This document shows positions 1 to 8,908 of a stretch of DNA of 64,000 nt, piece by piece (within the stretch, counting starts at the first letter, position 1; every line of letters starts with the position of its first letter). The stretch lies in NCBI RefSeq assembly GCF_030503435.1, contig NZ_JAUKPO010000001.1, positions 310,001 to 374,000 on the forward strand, given 5' to 3'. Origin of the DNA: Rhodocytophaga aerolata. GTDB lineage: Bacteria > Bacteroidota > Bacteroidia > Cytophagales > 172606-1. A program made the translations under genes and the position numbers. The notes beneath the pieces are model-generated. The model was not told the origin of the DNA. It did no database searches and worked only from the letters and a program-made list of their open reading frames with translations.

Positions 1-288
1 AGCAGCAGTAATACTGGTATTTCGTTATCGGGTTTATTGCTTGGCGCAGCTACTGGTGTAGCGGTAGGTATGTTACTGGCACCCTCTACCGGCTCAGATT
101 TCAGAAGAAAAATTTCGTCACAAGCCAATAACCTGTTCGACCAGTTTGGCGGCCAGTTGGGCTCCGTATCGGATGTTGCCAAATCACTGCTAGATAAATT
201 TTCTGCCCAGGAAGGCAAATCTGGCGGCAATCCTTCAGGTCCACAATCACAAAACAGCCCCTATGGAGCTGGCGGACCTAAGTTTTAA
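1..288 (+). CDS. YtxH-like protein, 5' end outside the window
   Basis: The reading frame is open from base 1, so this is the C-terminal part of a gene that starts upstream. The visible 95 residues begin with a glycine-rich hydrophobic stretch (GLLLGAATGVAVGMLLAP) followed by SDFRRKISSQANNL and a hydrophilic, Gly/Ser/Pro/Asn-rich tail. A Gly-rich membrane segment ending in LLAP and leading into a basic amphipathic helix is typical of the YtxH family (small general-stress proteins of unknown mechanism). A TTG lies at base 37, but the frame continues upstream of it, so it is probably not the start. A strong terminator follows. Family assignment is fairly sure; the role is not. Confidence 0.7.
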   Translation, partial: SSSNTGISLSGLLLGAATGVAVGMLLAPSTGSDFRRKISSQANNLFDQFGGQLGSVSDVAKSLLDKFSAQEGKSGGNPSGPQSQNSPYGAGGPKF

Positions 289-306
289 TGTAGATGAATA
301 GAAATT

Positions 307-341
307 AAAAAACCTCCTGGTTAGTTGCCAGGAGGTTTTTT
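307..341. terminator. Bidirectional intrinsic terminator
   Basis: A perfect 14-bp inverted repeat (307-320 with 328-341) has a 7-nt loop and is flanked by A-run and T-run ends, so it can stop transcription from both directions. It directly follows the YtxH-like gene and lies downstream of the convergent histidine kinase gene. Confidence 0.85.
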
Positions 342-483
342 AATGTAGTTGATCTATATAGTGATCAAACAAGGATTGTTCGTTCTATCATCTTTTCAAA
401 CAAGAAAGCCTGTAGCTGTCTTTAAATACAGTATGGATATAGGAAGGGTGATCATGCTTATAATAATTTGTCACTAGTGTGTA

Positions 484-3123
484 TTAGTGAGGATTTACTG
501 CTTCCTTCTCTTGAATAGCCTTGTATCTGGATAGCTCTGTTTTTACCCAGGAACACTCTTCTTCAGTTTGTTTGATCAATTGCGAAATAACTTCCCCATT
601 ATCCTGCTTGGTTTGTAGCACTTGTTTACTTTGTTCCAGTAGTTCATGCAACTGAGCCAAATCCAGTAACTGTAGCAGCGATTTAAATTTATGCATGCTA
701 TCCCGTAGCCCGTCTACATTTTTGCTATGCATGCTTGAGGTATAAGAGCCCTGTAACTCAGAAATATTGTTCAGGCAAGCATCCAGCAACTCCTGCATAA
801 ATTGTTTATCTCCTTCAGCCAGCTTTTGAATTTGCTGATAATTTAATTCTTTCGCTTTGTTTTCAGGCTCCACTGCTGGAGAACTACTTTCTACCGGCTT
901 GTCAGCTACTGGAACTGTGCAGGAGACAATTACCTGATATAAATCTGTTGGATGGAAGGGCTTAGCCAGGTAATGGTTCATTCCAGCTTCTTTGATCTTT
1001 TGTTTAATGTCGGCGCTTACATCGGCTGTGAGGGCAATAATGGATAATTTCTCGTACTCTCCGGACAACCGACGGATGGCACTGGCAGCCTCCAGGCCAT
1101 TCATTACTGGCATTTGTAAATCCATCAGCACTAGGTCGTAGGTTTTTTGCTGCACCTTTTCTAGGGCTTGCCTGCCGTCTTCTGCTACATCAGCCGTAAT
1201 ATTCCATTTCTGCAAAAACTTTTGTGCTACCATTATATTTACCTGGTTGTCTTCTACCAGCAGCAAGCGGATATGCCCCAGGTCAGTTTTCATGGAAGCC
1301 TGCCCCGATAAGTTATATGCCGCCTTGGCTGCGTCTGTCCGGAAAGGCAAGCAAAAGCCAAAAGTAGAGCCTATGCCTTCTAGGCTGTTTACCCATATTT
1401 TGCCATTCTGCAATTCTATTAGCTTTTTACTGATGGCCAGGCCAAGTCCGGTTCCGCCGTATTTTTTGGTTGTATCTGGCTCAGCCTGTTCAAAAGCCAG
1501 AAATATCTTCTCCAGCTTTTCAGCCGGTATCCCTATGCCGGTATCTGTTACAGAGAAAGAAAGATTACAGGAAGTACCCTGGCTTGCCGTTAAGCTTACG
1601 TGCAGTTTTATAGAGCCAGCATTGGTAAATTTTATCGCATTGCTTAACAAATTATTTAATACCTGCGTCAGGCGTACAGGATCGCCGGTAAGCACCTCTG
1701 GTATGTTCTTGTCTGTATGCAGGGTGATGCTAATGCCTTTTTCTGCTGCGTTAAAGGTAAATGCATAAATAATGGTATGGAGCAGGTCTTTGATATTGAA
1801 CGTGGCCTCTTCAAAAAGTATTTTTCCTGCTTCAATCTTTTGTAAATCCAGTATGTCATTAATCAGCGCAAGCAGGTTTTCCGACGAAAACCGGAGTACT
1901 TTCAATAGTTCTACCTGGTCGGGCCGTGGATTTTGCTCTAGCAGCAGATTACTAAGCCCTAATACCGCATTCATAGGGGTACGAATCTCATGGCTCATGT
2001 TCGATAAAAAGTCGGATTTTATTCTGGTAGCCTGCTCAGCCATTTCTTTGGCCGCAATTAATTCAATCTCTGCTACTTTCCGGTCGTTAATGTTTTGCAT
2101 GAAGGTAGTTACCCCCACTACTTTCTTATCTTTATCTATAATAGGGTTAAAAAATACTTCTTTGTAAAAATTTTCACCAGGAAGCTCTACAGAAAATTTA
2201 TCGCCGGCAAGCGCTCTGTCATAAAAGCCTTTCCATTGCCGGGCTATTTTCGGGGGCAACAAGCTGATGAAATTGTCTCCGGTTTTTATATCGGCTCCAA
2301 AGCGGTAATAAAACAACTTTTTGTATCTGGAATTATAATACGTAAGCTTATACTCGCTGTCTAACGACCAAATGTAATGATTCGCATTCTCCACGATGGC
2401 TGATAATTTTGCCTTTTCTGCATCTATTTCGCGGGTAAGCTTCGACAAATGTTCCAGATTAGTCTTTAACTCTTCTTCCCTATGAGTTAACACTTTGTTG
2501 AGGCTCTCTTCTGTTAAAACGGTGGAGGTTAATTCGTTCTCTACAAAGTAATTGGCTTTTATCAAATGGTATAAGCAAAGAATAGTAAGCAATAAGGAAG
2601 TAAGCAGCGAATACGAATACAGAATATCCAGTTTAGTAGGGGAAAGCGGAATTATCCACGAATTAAGTTTTACAGGCAAATGAAGTGCAAAGAGACTCAC
2701 CAGGCTAACGGATAAAACTAGTAGCGATTTGTCCATTTCGCGGTAGTCGAACAGCACAAGTGCGGCACAAACCAGGGGGAAATAACAAAGGTAAATTCCA
2801 GCTTCCATCCCCAGCAGCAAAGAGTCGTAAAATATTTCCGTGCATGCCGTAAATAGCAGAAAATACTTGGCATAGGTATAATGCCCTTTTCTATTCAGCC
2901 AGAATACAAACAAATAGATGCCTATACAGAGTGTATGAAGAAAAATGAGGGAATGAATATGAAAAGCAATCAGAAACACATCGTATAAAACCGTATTGAT
3001 CACCACTAGGAATCCTAGCTGGTTACATAAAATAATTTTCCTGTTGGATAAATAACTGTGGGTATTATTTAAGCCTATATAGGAAAAACGGTTCCAAAGC
3101 TTGATAAATTTATTCATCTGCAC
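484..3123 (-). CDS. Hybrid sensor histidine kinase with receiver and Hpt domains
   Basis: An 879-residue membrane sensor carrying a whole phosphorelay in one chain. Residues about 30-190 contain several hydrophobic segments (about six helices). A coiled linker (about 195-240) and one PAS domain (about 240-350, ending FMQNINDRKVAE) follow. The HisKA box SNMSHEIRTPMN gives phospho-acceptor His378. The HATPase domain shows N-box NLLSNAIKF, DTGIGIP and GGTGLGL. A receiver domain (about 618-735) has VEDN, Asp668 in LVLMDLQMP and a conserved Lys in LAKPF. A C-terminal Hpt domain has His811 in SMHKFKSLLQLL. All catalytic residues look intact. No DNA-binding response regulator is adjacent, so the output and the signal are unknown. 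It is transcribed alone. Confidence 0.93.
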   Translation of the reverse strand: MQMNKFIKLWNRFSYIGLNNTHSYLSNRKIILCNQLGFLVVINTVLYDVFLIAFHIHSLIFLHTLCIGIYLFVFWLNRKGHYTYAKYFLLFTACTEIFYDSLLLGMEAGIYLCYFPLVCAALVLFDYREMDKSLLVLSVSLVSLFALHLPVKLNSWIIPLSPTKLDILYSYSLLTSLLLTILCLYHLIKANYFVENELTSTVLTEESLNKVLTHREEELKTNLEHLSKLTREIDAEKAKLSAIVENANHYIWSLDSEYKLTYYNSRYKKLFYYRFGADIKTGDNFISLLPPKIARQWKGFYDRALAGDKFSVELPGENFYKEVFFNPIIDKDKKVVGVTTFMQNINDRKVAEIELIAAKEMAEQATRIKSDFLSNMSHEIRTPMNAVLGLSNLLLEQNPRPDQVELLKVLRFSSENLLALINDILDLQKIEAGKILFEEATFNIKDLLHTIIYAFTFNAAEKGISITLHTDKNIPEVLTGDPVRLTQVLNNLLSNAIKFTNAGSIKLHVSLTASQGTSCNLSFSVTDTGIGIPAEKLEKIFLAFEQAEPDTTKKYGGTGLGLAISKKLIELQNGKIWVNSLEGIGSTFGFCLPFRTDAAKAAYNLSGQASMKTDLGHIRLLLVEDNQVNIMVAQKFLQKWNITADVAEDGRQALEKVQQKTYDLVLMDLQMPVMNGLEAASAIRRLSGEYEKLSIIALTADVSADIKQKIKEAGMNHYLAKPFHPTDLYQVIVSCTVPVADKPVESSSPAVEPENKAKELNYQQIQKLAEGDKQFMQELLDACLNNISELQGSYTSSMHSKNVDGLRDSMHKFKSLLQLLDLAQLHELLEQSKQVLQTKQDNGEVISQLIKQTEEECSWVKTELSRYKAIQEKEAVNPH

Positions 3124-3150
3124 CGGTTATTAGCTACACATACTACGAGG

Positions 3151-3184
3151 CAAATTTACCAAGAATCAGCAAGATAAAAACCAA
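3151..3184 (-). promoter_or_regulatory. Possible Bacteroidota-type promoter of the hybrid kinase gene
   Basis: Read on the minus strand, TAAATTTG (3151-3158) matches the -7 consensus TAnnTTTG. A TTG at 3182-3184 sits 23 bases further upstream, at the outer edge of usual spacing. It lies 28 bases before the kinase start codon. This is a pattern match only. Confidence 0.35.
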
Positions 3185-3258
3185 TATTAGCTGCAAACCC
3201 ATACTATGTAATGAAAAGCCACTCTGGCTTAAACAGATAGGGTTATTGTACAGGAAGA

Positions 3259-4563
3259 TTATCGGGTGACCATTACCCGGTGAATAAACTCCTGTTGGCC
3301 AGTATATATACTTACCATATACAAGCCGGCAGGAAACTGGCGCATATCAAACTGCTGCGTAAAATACCGTCTGGCTCCGGTTAAACTGGAAGTTAGTAAC
3401 TCTTTACCTAGCAAATCGGTTACTTTTATGGAAAGTCCGGTAATGTTTTCTTCGAAAAAGCCATCCACTGTTAAGGTGCCATTGGTGGGATTGGGAAATA
3501 TGGCTATTGGCTCGTCTCCGGCTTCTGGCGTACGGGTACGCCATCCAATGGCAGAAAGCATTCTCAGCGTGAGCTCACCGGGCCAGTAAATAGATTCTGC
3601 TCTCCCGATCTGAGGTGTCATAAGGGCATTTTCGTTGCCAGCCGGGTACCTGAACTCGTCCAAATGCGAAATACTGGAGCCTAAGCTAAAAAGCCTTGGC
3701 GCATATATGCGTGGTAATGCATCGGCAGTAGCCGGGTTGTTAGAAGAAGACACATCAAAGAATAAATTATTGTTGGTTAACTGGCTGGCCAGACTTGCAG
3801 AGGGATTTGGAAAAAGAGTGGTATTGGTAAGCCGCTGATTGCTGGTGTTTTCAATAAAATAATCGTATACAAAGGCATAGCCAGTTTCTTCTCCCCATTG
3901 CCCCTGGTTGGTAGCCACATCAAACGAAGAGAAAAACCCTAGGCCATGAGCTATTTCATGCAGCACCACTGTTACCAGGCTATACTGCCCAGCCGGGGTA
4001 CGTCCATCTATGCCATAATACCAGTTTACATTGCTGTTGAACGAAGCCACAATATCTGGTTCCCCAGGTTCATTTAGCTCCCTGCCGGTTAATCTTTCAG
4101 CCAAAGCTACCGGATACCATAGTCCAGGTCTAAGGGCTCCCGGAAAATCACGGTATAAGGTGGTAGCCCCTGCGGAACCAAGCGTAGTAGTTTCCAATTC
4201 CTCCCAGCTTGCATCAATTTGAATAGGAACTGAAGAGACCAATACCGATTGCCAGATACTTACCGCGTACTGGAATGCCTGTTGCGCCTGTGGAGTAAAG
4301 CCGCTGTAATTAACAGTAATAGTAGAGTTTACATTGCCAATAGACTGGAGATTTTCGCGGTAGGCCGAGGGCATGGCTACCATACTGTTAAAGTCTTCGT
4401 TATGGCCGGGACAAGAGAGAATTGGTCCTGGCGTAGAAATCTGTGCTGATGCTGTGGGGATACTGCCTAATAGGCTAAGCACTACGAATAATACCCCGGT
4501 CAGGTTGATGTAGGGAGTAAGTGTTTTTTGTTGCATAGCTGGATAATCAGTAAGGGAAGACAT
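3259..4563 (-). CDS. Secreted HExxH zinc-peptidase-like protein with T9SS sorting domain
   Basis: The 434-residue product has an N-terminal hydrophobic signal (about 17-41, ending TASAQ); a start at Met10 (base 4536) is equally possible. The central domain carries HEIAHGLGF with His202, Glu203 and His206, a metzincin-like zinc signature. The third His expected at 212 is Ser. A later conserved-looking SSISHLDEF stretch (His300) may supply the missing ligand, which is inference. Residues about 352-434 form a type A T9SS C-terminal domain (IFPNPTNGTLTV, LLGKELLTS, FPAGLYMVSI), so the protein should cross the outer membrane by type IX secretion and be released or anchored. Substrate is unknown. 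The gene stands alone, upstream of the hybrid kinase. Confidence 0.82.
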   Translation of the reverse strand: MSSLTDYPAMQQKTLTPYINLTGVLFVVLSLLGSIPTASAQISTPGPILSCPGHNEDFNSMVAMPSAYRENLQSIGNVNSTITVNYSGFTPQAQQAFQYAVSIWQSVLVSSVPIQIDASWEELETTTLGSAGATTLYRDFPGALRPGLWYPVALAERLTGRELNEPGEPDIVASFNSNVNWYYGIDGRTPAGQYSLVTVVLHEIAHGLGFFSSFDVATNQGQWGEETGYAFVYDYFIENTSNQRLTNTTLFPNPSASLASQLTNNNLFFDVSSSNNPATADALPRIYAPRLFSLGSSISHLDEFRYPAGNENALMTPQIGRAESIYWPGELTLRMLSAIGWRTRTPEAGDEPIAIFPNPTNGTLTVDGFFEENITGLSIKVTDLLGKELLTSSLTGARRYFTQQFDMRQFPAGLYMVSIYTGQQEFIHRVMVTR

Positions 4564-4770
4564 CCCTTTGAAGAGATATTGTATACTAAACTTATGAGAT
4601 TCATACGGAGAAGTACAAAAGTTTGATATATGTATGTATTATTTCCTGACTGTACTGCAGCTATTACCTGTTAATATATATTGATAAAAAATAGCCTATA
4701 TCCCTATTTTTCAGCCATCTACTTCATAAGAACCTTATTTTATATAGCCTACAAACCTTTTTAAAACACA

Positions 4771-4810
4771 TCAGCCGGTGAGCAAATCGTATGATTCCCT
4801 CACCGGCTGA
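4771..4810 (-). terminator. Hairpin, probable terminator of the 62-aa gene
   Basis: A perfect 12-bp inverted repeat (4771-4782 with 4799-4810, arm sequence TCAGCCGGTGAG) encloses a 16-nt loop. It lies 35 bases past the stop of the minus-strand 62-residue gene. The following minus-strand sequence is only moderately T-rich, so efficiency is uncertain. Confidence 0.6.
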
Positions 4811-4844
4811 TGCATACCTGAATGTACGCAGAGTAGCTACCTTT

Positions 4845-5033
4845 TTAAGAGACTACTAGCTTTTTTTCTTTTTTCTTTGGCTTGCTGCTCGTTGGATAAG
4901 TAACAAATTCTTTTTCCAGTACTTCTAAATGCTTTCTTAAGGTTTGCCTGCCCAGATCAGTTTGTGCTTCCTTCAGTTGACTGAGTGTATCGTTAACCCG
5001 TTTACGGACTTCTAATTTGCGGTGCTTTTTCAT
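4845..5033 (-). CDS. Small lysine-rich hypothetical protein
   Basis: A 62-residue, highly charged protein predicted to be mostly helical (KRVNDTLSQLKEAQTDLG, RKHLEVLEKEF), ending in a Lys-rich tail (KPKKKEKK). It has no signal peptide, Cys or recognisable domain. It starts 71 bases after the stop of the C26-type amidohydrolase on the same strand and is followed by a hairpin, so it is probably the last gene of the amidoligase operon. It could be a small nucleic-acid-binding protein or a partner or substrate of the amidoligase; nothing in the sequence decides this. Coding status rests on length, composition and position. Confidence 0.55.
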   Translation of the reverse strand: MKKHRKLEVRKRVNDTLSQLKEAQTDLGRQTLRKHLEVLEKEFVTYPTSSKPKKKEKKLVVS

Positions 5034-5104
5034 AGCGGCCTTTTCTAAAGTTAAACTGTATTACTATTGCTTATTAATGTACCAGGCTGAAAATTGTAAC
5101 CTTC

Positions 5105-5962
5105 TTATCCGGCTTCTATTGCTTCCGGTTCATTTTGTTTCGTTGCTGGTTTCGTTATACTGGCTTTTACTAAGGCTTTGAATATCCGCCTGTGTATTTT
5201 TTTCTGGATCAGGTATTCCGGATGCCATTGCACCCCCATAATAAAATACTCAGTAGTTGCCTCAATGGCCTGAACCACATCGTTTGATTCTTTTGCCACA
5301 ATTTTTATGCCTTTCCCTGGCTTTTTAACAGCCTGGTTATGGATGGAGTTTACCATTAATTCAGGCACATTTAGTATGGCAGATAGTCTGGTGGTAGGCT
5401 GTACAAAAGCTTTTTTAACAGGAAAGATGCTATGCCTGTTCGGTTTTTCTGTATAAAAGTCTTTGATATTTTTGTAAAGCGTTCCCCCAAAATATACGTT
5501 AATCAGTTGTGAGCCACGGCATATACCCAGTACAGGTATTTGTTTCTCTATAGCCTGATTCAGCAGATTAAACTCTAGCAAATCCCGGTCTTTATCCAGG
5601 CCATGACCTTGAGTACCCCGGCTTAGCCAAATCCGAATAAAATACACCGCCGGATAAAGAATCAGACTGAAGAAGCTGCTGATCCGTTGCAGGAACGATT
5701 TGCGTTTATTTCTAAGTGTCTGATTTAGGTAGGCCTGAATAAAATTATCTTTTTCGTACGTATTCGGATCAACGTCTGCTCCACCTCCAATAATAAGCGC
5801 ATCTAATTTAGCTACCGGCTGTGGCTTAGCAGGCGTAATCCGCCTGGGTATACCGCCTGCAATCAGTACAGAAAGAGCTGTAAAAAACCAGGCGGCTGTA
5901 CCGCCAGTATCTGGTCCGGTTATGCCTATAGTTGGCTTGGTAAAGGTCGGCTTTGCATCCAT
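5105..5962 (-). CDS. Class I glutamine amidotransferase-like, peptidase C26 family
   Basis: The 285-residue protein has a class I amidotransferase/gamma-glutamyl hydrolase fold like PuuD. IIGGGADVDPNTY (57-69) matches the family's substrate loop. Cys148 in LGICRGSQLINV is the nucleophile, SIHNQAVK (206-213) is typical of C26, and His247/Glu249 in GVQWHPE complete the triad. Family members hydrolyse gamma-glutamyl amide bonds. An insertion at about 88-115 is unusually hydrophobic (SSFFSLILYPAVYFIRIWL) and could touch the membrane. The start overlaps the end of the amidoligase gene by 37 bases, so the two are probably co-translated; together they suggest making and trimming or recycling of a gamma-glutamyl-like amide. 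The exact substrate is unknown. Confidence 0.85.
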   Translation of the reverse strand: MDAKPTFTKPTIGITGPDTGGTAAWFFTALSVLIAGGIPRRITPAKPQPVAKLDALIIGGGADVDPNTYEKDNFIQAYLNQTLRNKRKSFLQRISSFFSLILYPAVYFIRIWLSRGTQGHGLDKDRDLLEFNLLNQAIEKQIPVLGICRGSQLINVYFGGTLYKNIKDFYTEKPNRHSIFPVKKAFVQPTTRLSAILNVPELMVNSIHNQAVKKPGKGIKIVAKESNDVVQAIEATTEYFIMGVQWHPEYLIQKKIHRRIFKALVKASITKPATKQNEPEAIEAG

Positions 5963-6954
5963 TCTTCCATTTTATTAATCCATATTTCCTCAAAATTTGT
6001 CAGGTTCATCGCCGAAATCCGCAGGTATTCCTTGCTTAACTCGGCTAGTGCGCCGGGGTCGCAGGCCAGTTTTTCTACTTCTACCCAGCGGTTCCATTCT
6101 TGGGCAATGGTCCAGTCCGGATCATCTATTAAACTGTTGGGTAAGCGGTAGTGAAACGTAGGCCTTGGAGAAACTTTACCAATATCTTTCAGGCCGTTTA
6201 CTTTTTCTGCGTTCAGCCAGGCAAATACCGGATACAAATCCAAAGGCCGGTTGCGGTCTGGATTCAGCAGATAATAATCATCTATGAACTGATCTAGCTG
6301 CGGAGCATACTGTTCATCTAAGATAAACCGTATATAGGCAGCCGGGAATGGATTAATAAACGAACTGATCCGGCGGGCAATAGCAATTTCAGAGACTTTA
6401 AACAGCCATGGATAGAGCATTACAAAGGCTCTGGTGTAGGCAAGCAGGGTTTGTACATTTTTTTCCGGCAACTCAGGATTTATATGCATAGCAAATGCAT
6501 AGAGAATGGAAGATTTTGTGCCCTTTGCATCAATTTCCTGGAGCCCCTGCCTTAAGCGCTCAATTTGATGCAACTCGGTAATTGGCAGGGATGGCGCAGA
6601 AATTTCATAGGGAATTACCGTAGTTATCCCTGATTCCAGTACATTTTCAATAACAGTGTCCAAGGAGGTGTTGCCAATATTGATTGTAGCCAGATTAATG
6701 CCTAGTTTCTCAAACAATACCGTATATTTTTTCTCAGACAATAAACGTAAATCTACATTCAGGCAGAAATCGCCTATGGACGAATTGTTTACCCGTTGTT
6801 TCTGCTTATCGGTGGTTACATATTCTCCGCCATATTGCTGTAAAATTACGGTTGCCGCTTTTTGTAAATCTACTCCGGCAAATTCCAGCTCAAAGCCTAC
6901 TCTACGTATTTCCCCTTTCTCATTGAGAATAACGGGAGGTTTTTTGAATTCCAT
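5926..6954 (-). CDS. Amidoligase-family (glutamine synthetase-like COOH-NH2 ligase) protein
   Basis: I use the ATG at 6954 (MEFKKPPVIL); an open frame extends to 7032 but its extra 26 residues look non-conserved. The 342-residue protein opens with IRRVGFELEFAG, the GxExE metal-binding motif of the amidoligase branch of the glutamine synthetase fold. Later YAFAMHINPELP and RPTFHYRLPN fit conserved His- and Arg-containing strands of that family. Such enzymes are predicted to form amide bonds with ATP. The downstream gene overlaps by 37 bases and encodes a C26 amidohydrolase. Comparative-genomics work on amidoligases (Iyer, Aravind and colleagues) predicted such ligase/amidotransferase pairs, but the product is not known. 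Confidence 0.75.
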   Translation of the reverse strand: MEFKKPPVILNEKGEIRRVGFELEFAGVDLQKAATVILQQYGGEYVTTDKQKQRVNNSSIGDFCLNVDLRLLSEKKYTVLFEKLGINLATINIGNTSLDTVIENVLESGITTVIPYEISAPSLPITELHQIERLRQGLQEIDAKGTKSSILYAFAMHINPELPEKNVQTLLAYTRAFVMLYPWLFKVSEIAIARRISSFINPFPAAYIRFILDEQYAPQLDQFIDDYYLLNPDRNRPLDLYPVFAWLNAEKVNGLKDIGKVSPRPTFHYRLPNSLIDDPDWTIAQEWNRWVEVEKLACDPGALAELSKEYLRISAMNLTNFEEIWINKMEEWMQSRPLPSQL

Positions 6955-7070
6955 AAAAAATGATATTTCTCTAAAGTGCTTTGTATACGTATAAAAACTC
7001 CACCTTAGTTGCAGAAAATAAGGAATTCCCATGAAGGCGTGGGCAGTATCAAGGAATTAAAAATAAGAAT

Positions 7071-7117
7071 ACCCATAAAAATTGCCTCCTATACTAAGCT
7101 AGGCAATTTTTATGGGT
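7071..7117. terminator. Long inverted repeat, probable bidirectional terminator
   Basis: Perfect 17-bp arms (7071-7087 with 7101-7117) enclose a 13-nt loop, with A/T runs inside the stem. It lies between the stop of the minus-strand Gfo/Idh/MocA gene and the start of the amidoligase gene, so it probably separates the two transcription units. Confidence 0.7.
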
Positions 7118-7184
7118 TTATCTTGTTTAATGTTAGCTCTAAAAAAGTATATCGTTTTGTTACAGCCTATTGCTAGCAGCTTGG

Positions 7185-8636
7185 TTAGCCTGGTAAACTC
7201 CAGCCTTGCCGGTATTCTCTTTTTACAAATTGGTTAGCTGTATCGAAGTTTGAGATTTTCATATTTTTTCCATCCCAGAGTAATTGTTTGCGGCCAGGAT
7301 ACGAATAGCCTTTGCCATCGGCATTAGGTTGCCGGAAGTTGTAGCTGCGTACAGCCAGGTTACCCATCAAAATAGTTTCAGTAAGCGGACCTGCTTCTTC
7401 GAACGGAGAGCTGGTATAGGCCCCATGTCCCTTTTTGCAAGCTTTTACCCATTGCTGCTGATGCCCTTCCGGCCCACCTTCTACCATAGGTTTGGCAGCT
7501 GCCGGCAGCGTAACCTCTTGCATTTTTGAGGTAGGAAGCAACGTAGGTTTTCTGCCCCACATGCCTGCTGTTAATTTACCTTTGGTTCCCTCGAAAATCA
7601 TTCCTCCATCTTGGTCACCCATTTTTTCGTCCGGTTTCAGTTCTATGGGACGTTTGGGAAGAATTCCCCCATCCGACCAGGAGAAATCTACAGCAGGCAT
7701 AGTCCCGCGCGCCGGAAACTTCAAATAAATAACCGAAGATGGCGGACAGCTTTCTGAGAAATCAGCTTCTTTAAAAAAATCTGCATATACGGCTCCAACA
7801 CTACATTCCACAGCCTCCGGATATCCCAATTTGAGCGCCCGGAAGGGCACATCCATAATGTGGCAGCCCATATCTCCTAAGGCGCCAGTACCAAAATCCC
7901 ACCACCCCCGCCAGCGGAATGGCATATAGGCTTCATGGTATTCACGGAATGGAGCGGTGCCGAGCCACAAATCCCAGTCCACGCCTTGAGGTACTGGCAT
8001 TTTGTCTTTGGGAGTAGGCACTCCTTGTGGCCACACCGGGCGGTTTGTCCAGGTGTGTACGGTGTGTACATCGCCGATCAACCCTTGCTGAATCCAGGTT
8101 TCAATGTTACGTGTATCGTCACCGCTGCTGCCCTGGTTGCCCATCTGGGTTACTACTTTGTATTTTTTTGCTGCCTCTGTCAGCATGCGGGCTTCATAAA
8201 TATCGTGGGTAAGGGGTTTTTCTACGTACACATGCTTACCTGCTTGCATAGCGGCCATGGCAATAGGAAAATGCATATGATCTGGCGTACTCACAATAAC
8301 TGCATCTATACTTTTATTTTCTTTTTCTAGCATTAGGCGGTAGTCTTTGTGGTATCTGGCCTTTGGCCACTTCTGGCGAGCTTCTTTGGCCTGTCGGTCA
8401 TCTACATCGCAAAGCACCACTATATTGTCGCTGCCATTGTTATATGCCTGGGTAAGATTATACATGCCTTTGCCACCTGCGCCTATAGCCGCAATATTCA
8501 ATTTATCGCTAGGAGCAACATAGCCTTTTCCGCCAAGTACATGCCTGGGTACAATAAATATTCCGGCAGCAGCTACAGTGCCTGCCTGTAAGAATGATCT
8601 GCGGCTAACTTTTTCAGGTTTGTTTTGATTTTCCAT
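7185..8636 (-). CDS. Tat-exported Gfo/Idh/MocA family oxidoreductase
   Basis: I choose the ATG at 8636 (MENQNKPEKVSRRSFL), because it puts the twin-arginine motif SRRSFLQAG at residues 11-19, followed by a hydrophobic segment ending near HVLGG. The 483-residue protein has a Rossmann nucleotide-binding domain (NIAAIGAGGKGMYN, Gly52-57), CDVDDRQ, and the family motif EKPLTHD (Glu139-Pro141). The C-terminal half is the usual Gfo/Idh/MocA domain with conserved WRGWWDFGTGALGDMGCH. These enzymes oxidise or reduce sugars and polyols with NAD(P). A periplasmic copy implies export of the folded, cofactor-loaded enzyme. It may work with the cytochrome operon at 10-16 kb, which is inference from proximity. 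Confidence 0.9.
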   Translation of the reverse strand: MENQNKPEKVSRRSFLQAGTVAAAGIFIVPRHVLGGKGYVAPSDKLNIAAIGAGGKGMYNLTQAYNNGSDNIVVLCDVDDRQAKEARQKWPKARYHKDYRLMLEKENKSIDAVIVSTPDHMHFPIAMAAMQAGKHVYVEKPLTHDIYEARMLTEAAKKYKVVTQMGNQGSSGDDTRNIETWIQQGLIGDVHTVHTWTNRPVWPQGVPTPKDKMPVPQGVDWDLWLGTAPFREYHEAYMPFRWRGWWDFGTGALGDMGCHIMDVPFRALKLGYPEAVECSVGAVYADFFKEADFSESCPPSSVIYLKFPARGTMPAVDFSWSDGGILPKRPIELKPDEKMGDQDGGMIFEGTKGKLTAGMWGRKPTLLPTSKMQEVTLPAAAKPMVEGGPEGHQQQWVKACKKGHGAYTSSPFEEAGPLTETILMGNLAVRSYNFRQPNADGKGYSYPGRKQLLWDGKNMKISNFDTANQFVKREYRQGWSLPG

Positions 8637-8908
8637 GTTACCTATATATTCTATACCATTAAAGTTCAATAAAAACTATTGAACATACAATATTTTCTAA
8701 CTGACTTATTTAAGTGAAAAGAAGAAAAGCTTGCGAATAGCAAAGAAATATCCCACAAATAATCATAAAAAGGTATAGCCTTTGGTAAATAGTTTATTCC
8801 GCTCATCCATTAACTCATTGAATTTCAGATGGTAAATATTACCTTACTGTTCTCTACTCAATGCCAGATCTGAAAGCTTGTTGCTGAAAAACAAACCATC
8901 CCAACACT

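Noticed and set aside
4771-4810. Riboswitch interpretation of the TCAGCCGGTGAG hairpin
   Set aside because: It lies downstream of a stop codon, not upstream of a gene, and is a simple stem-loop.
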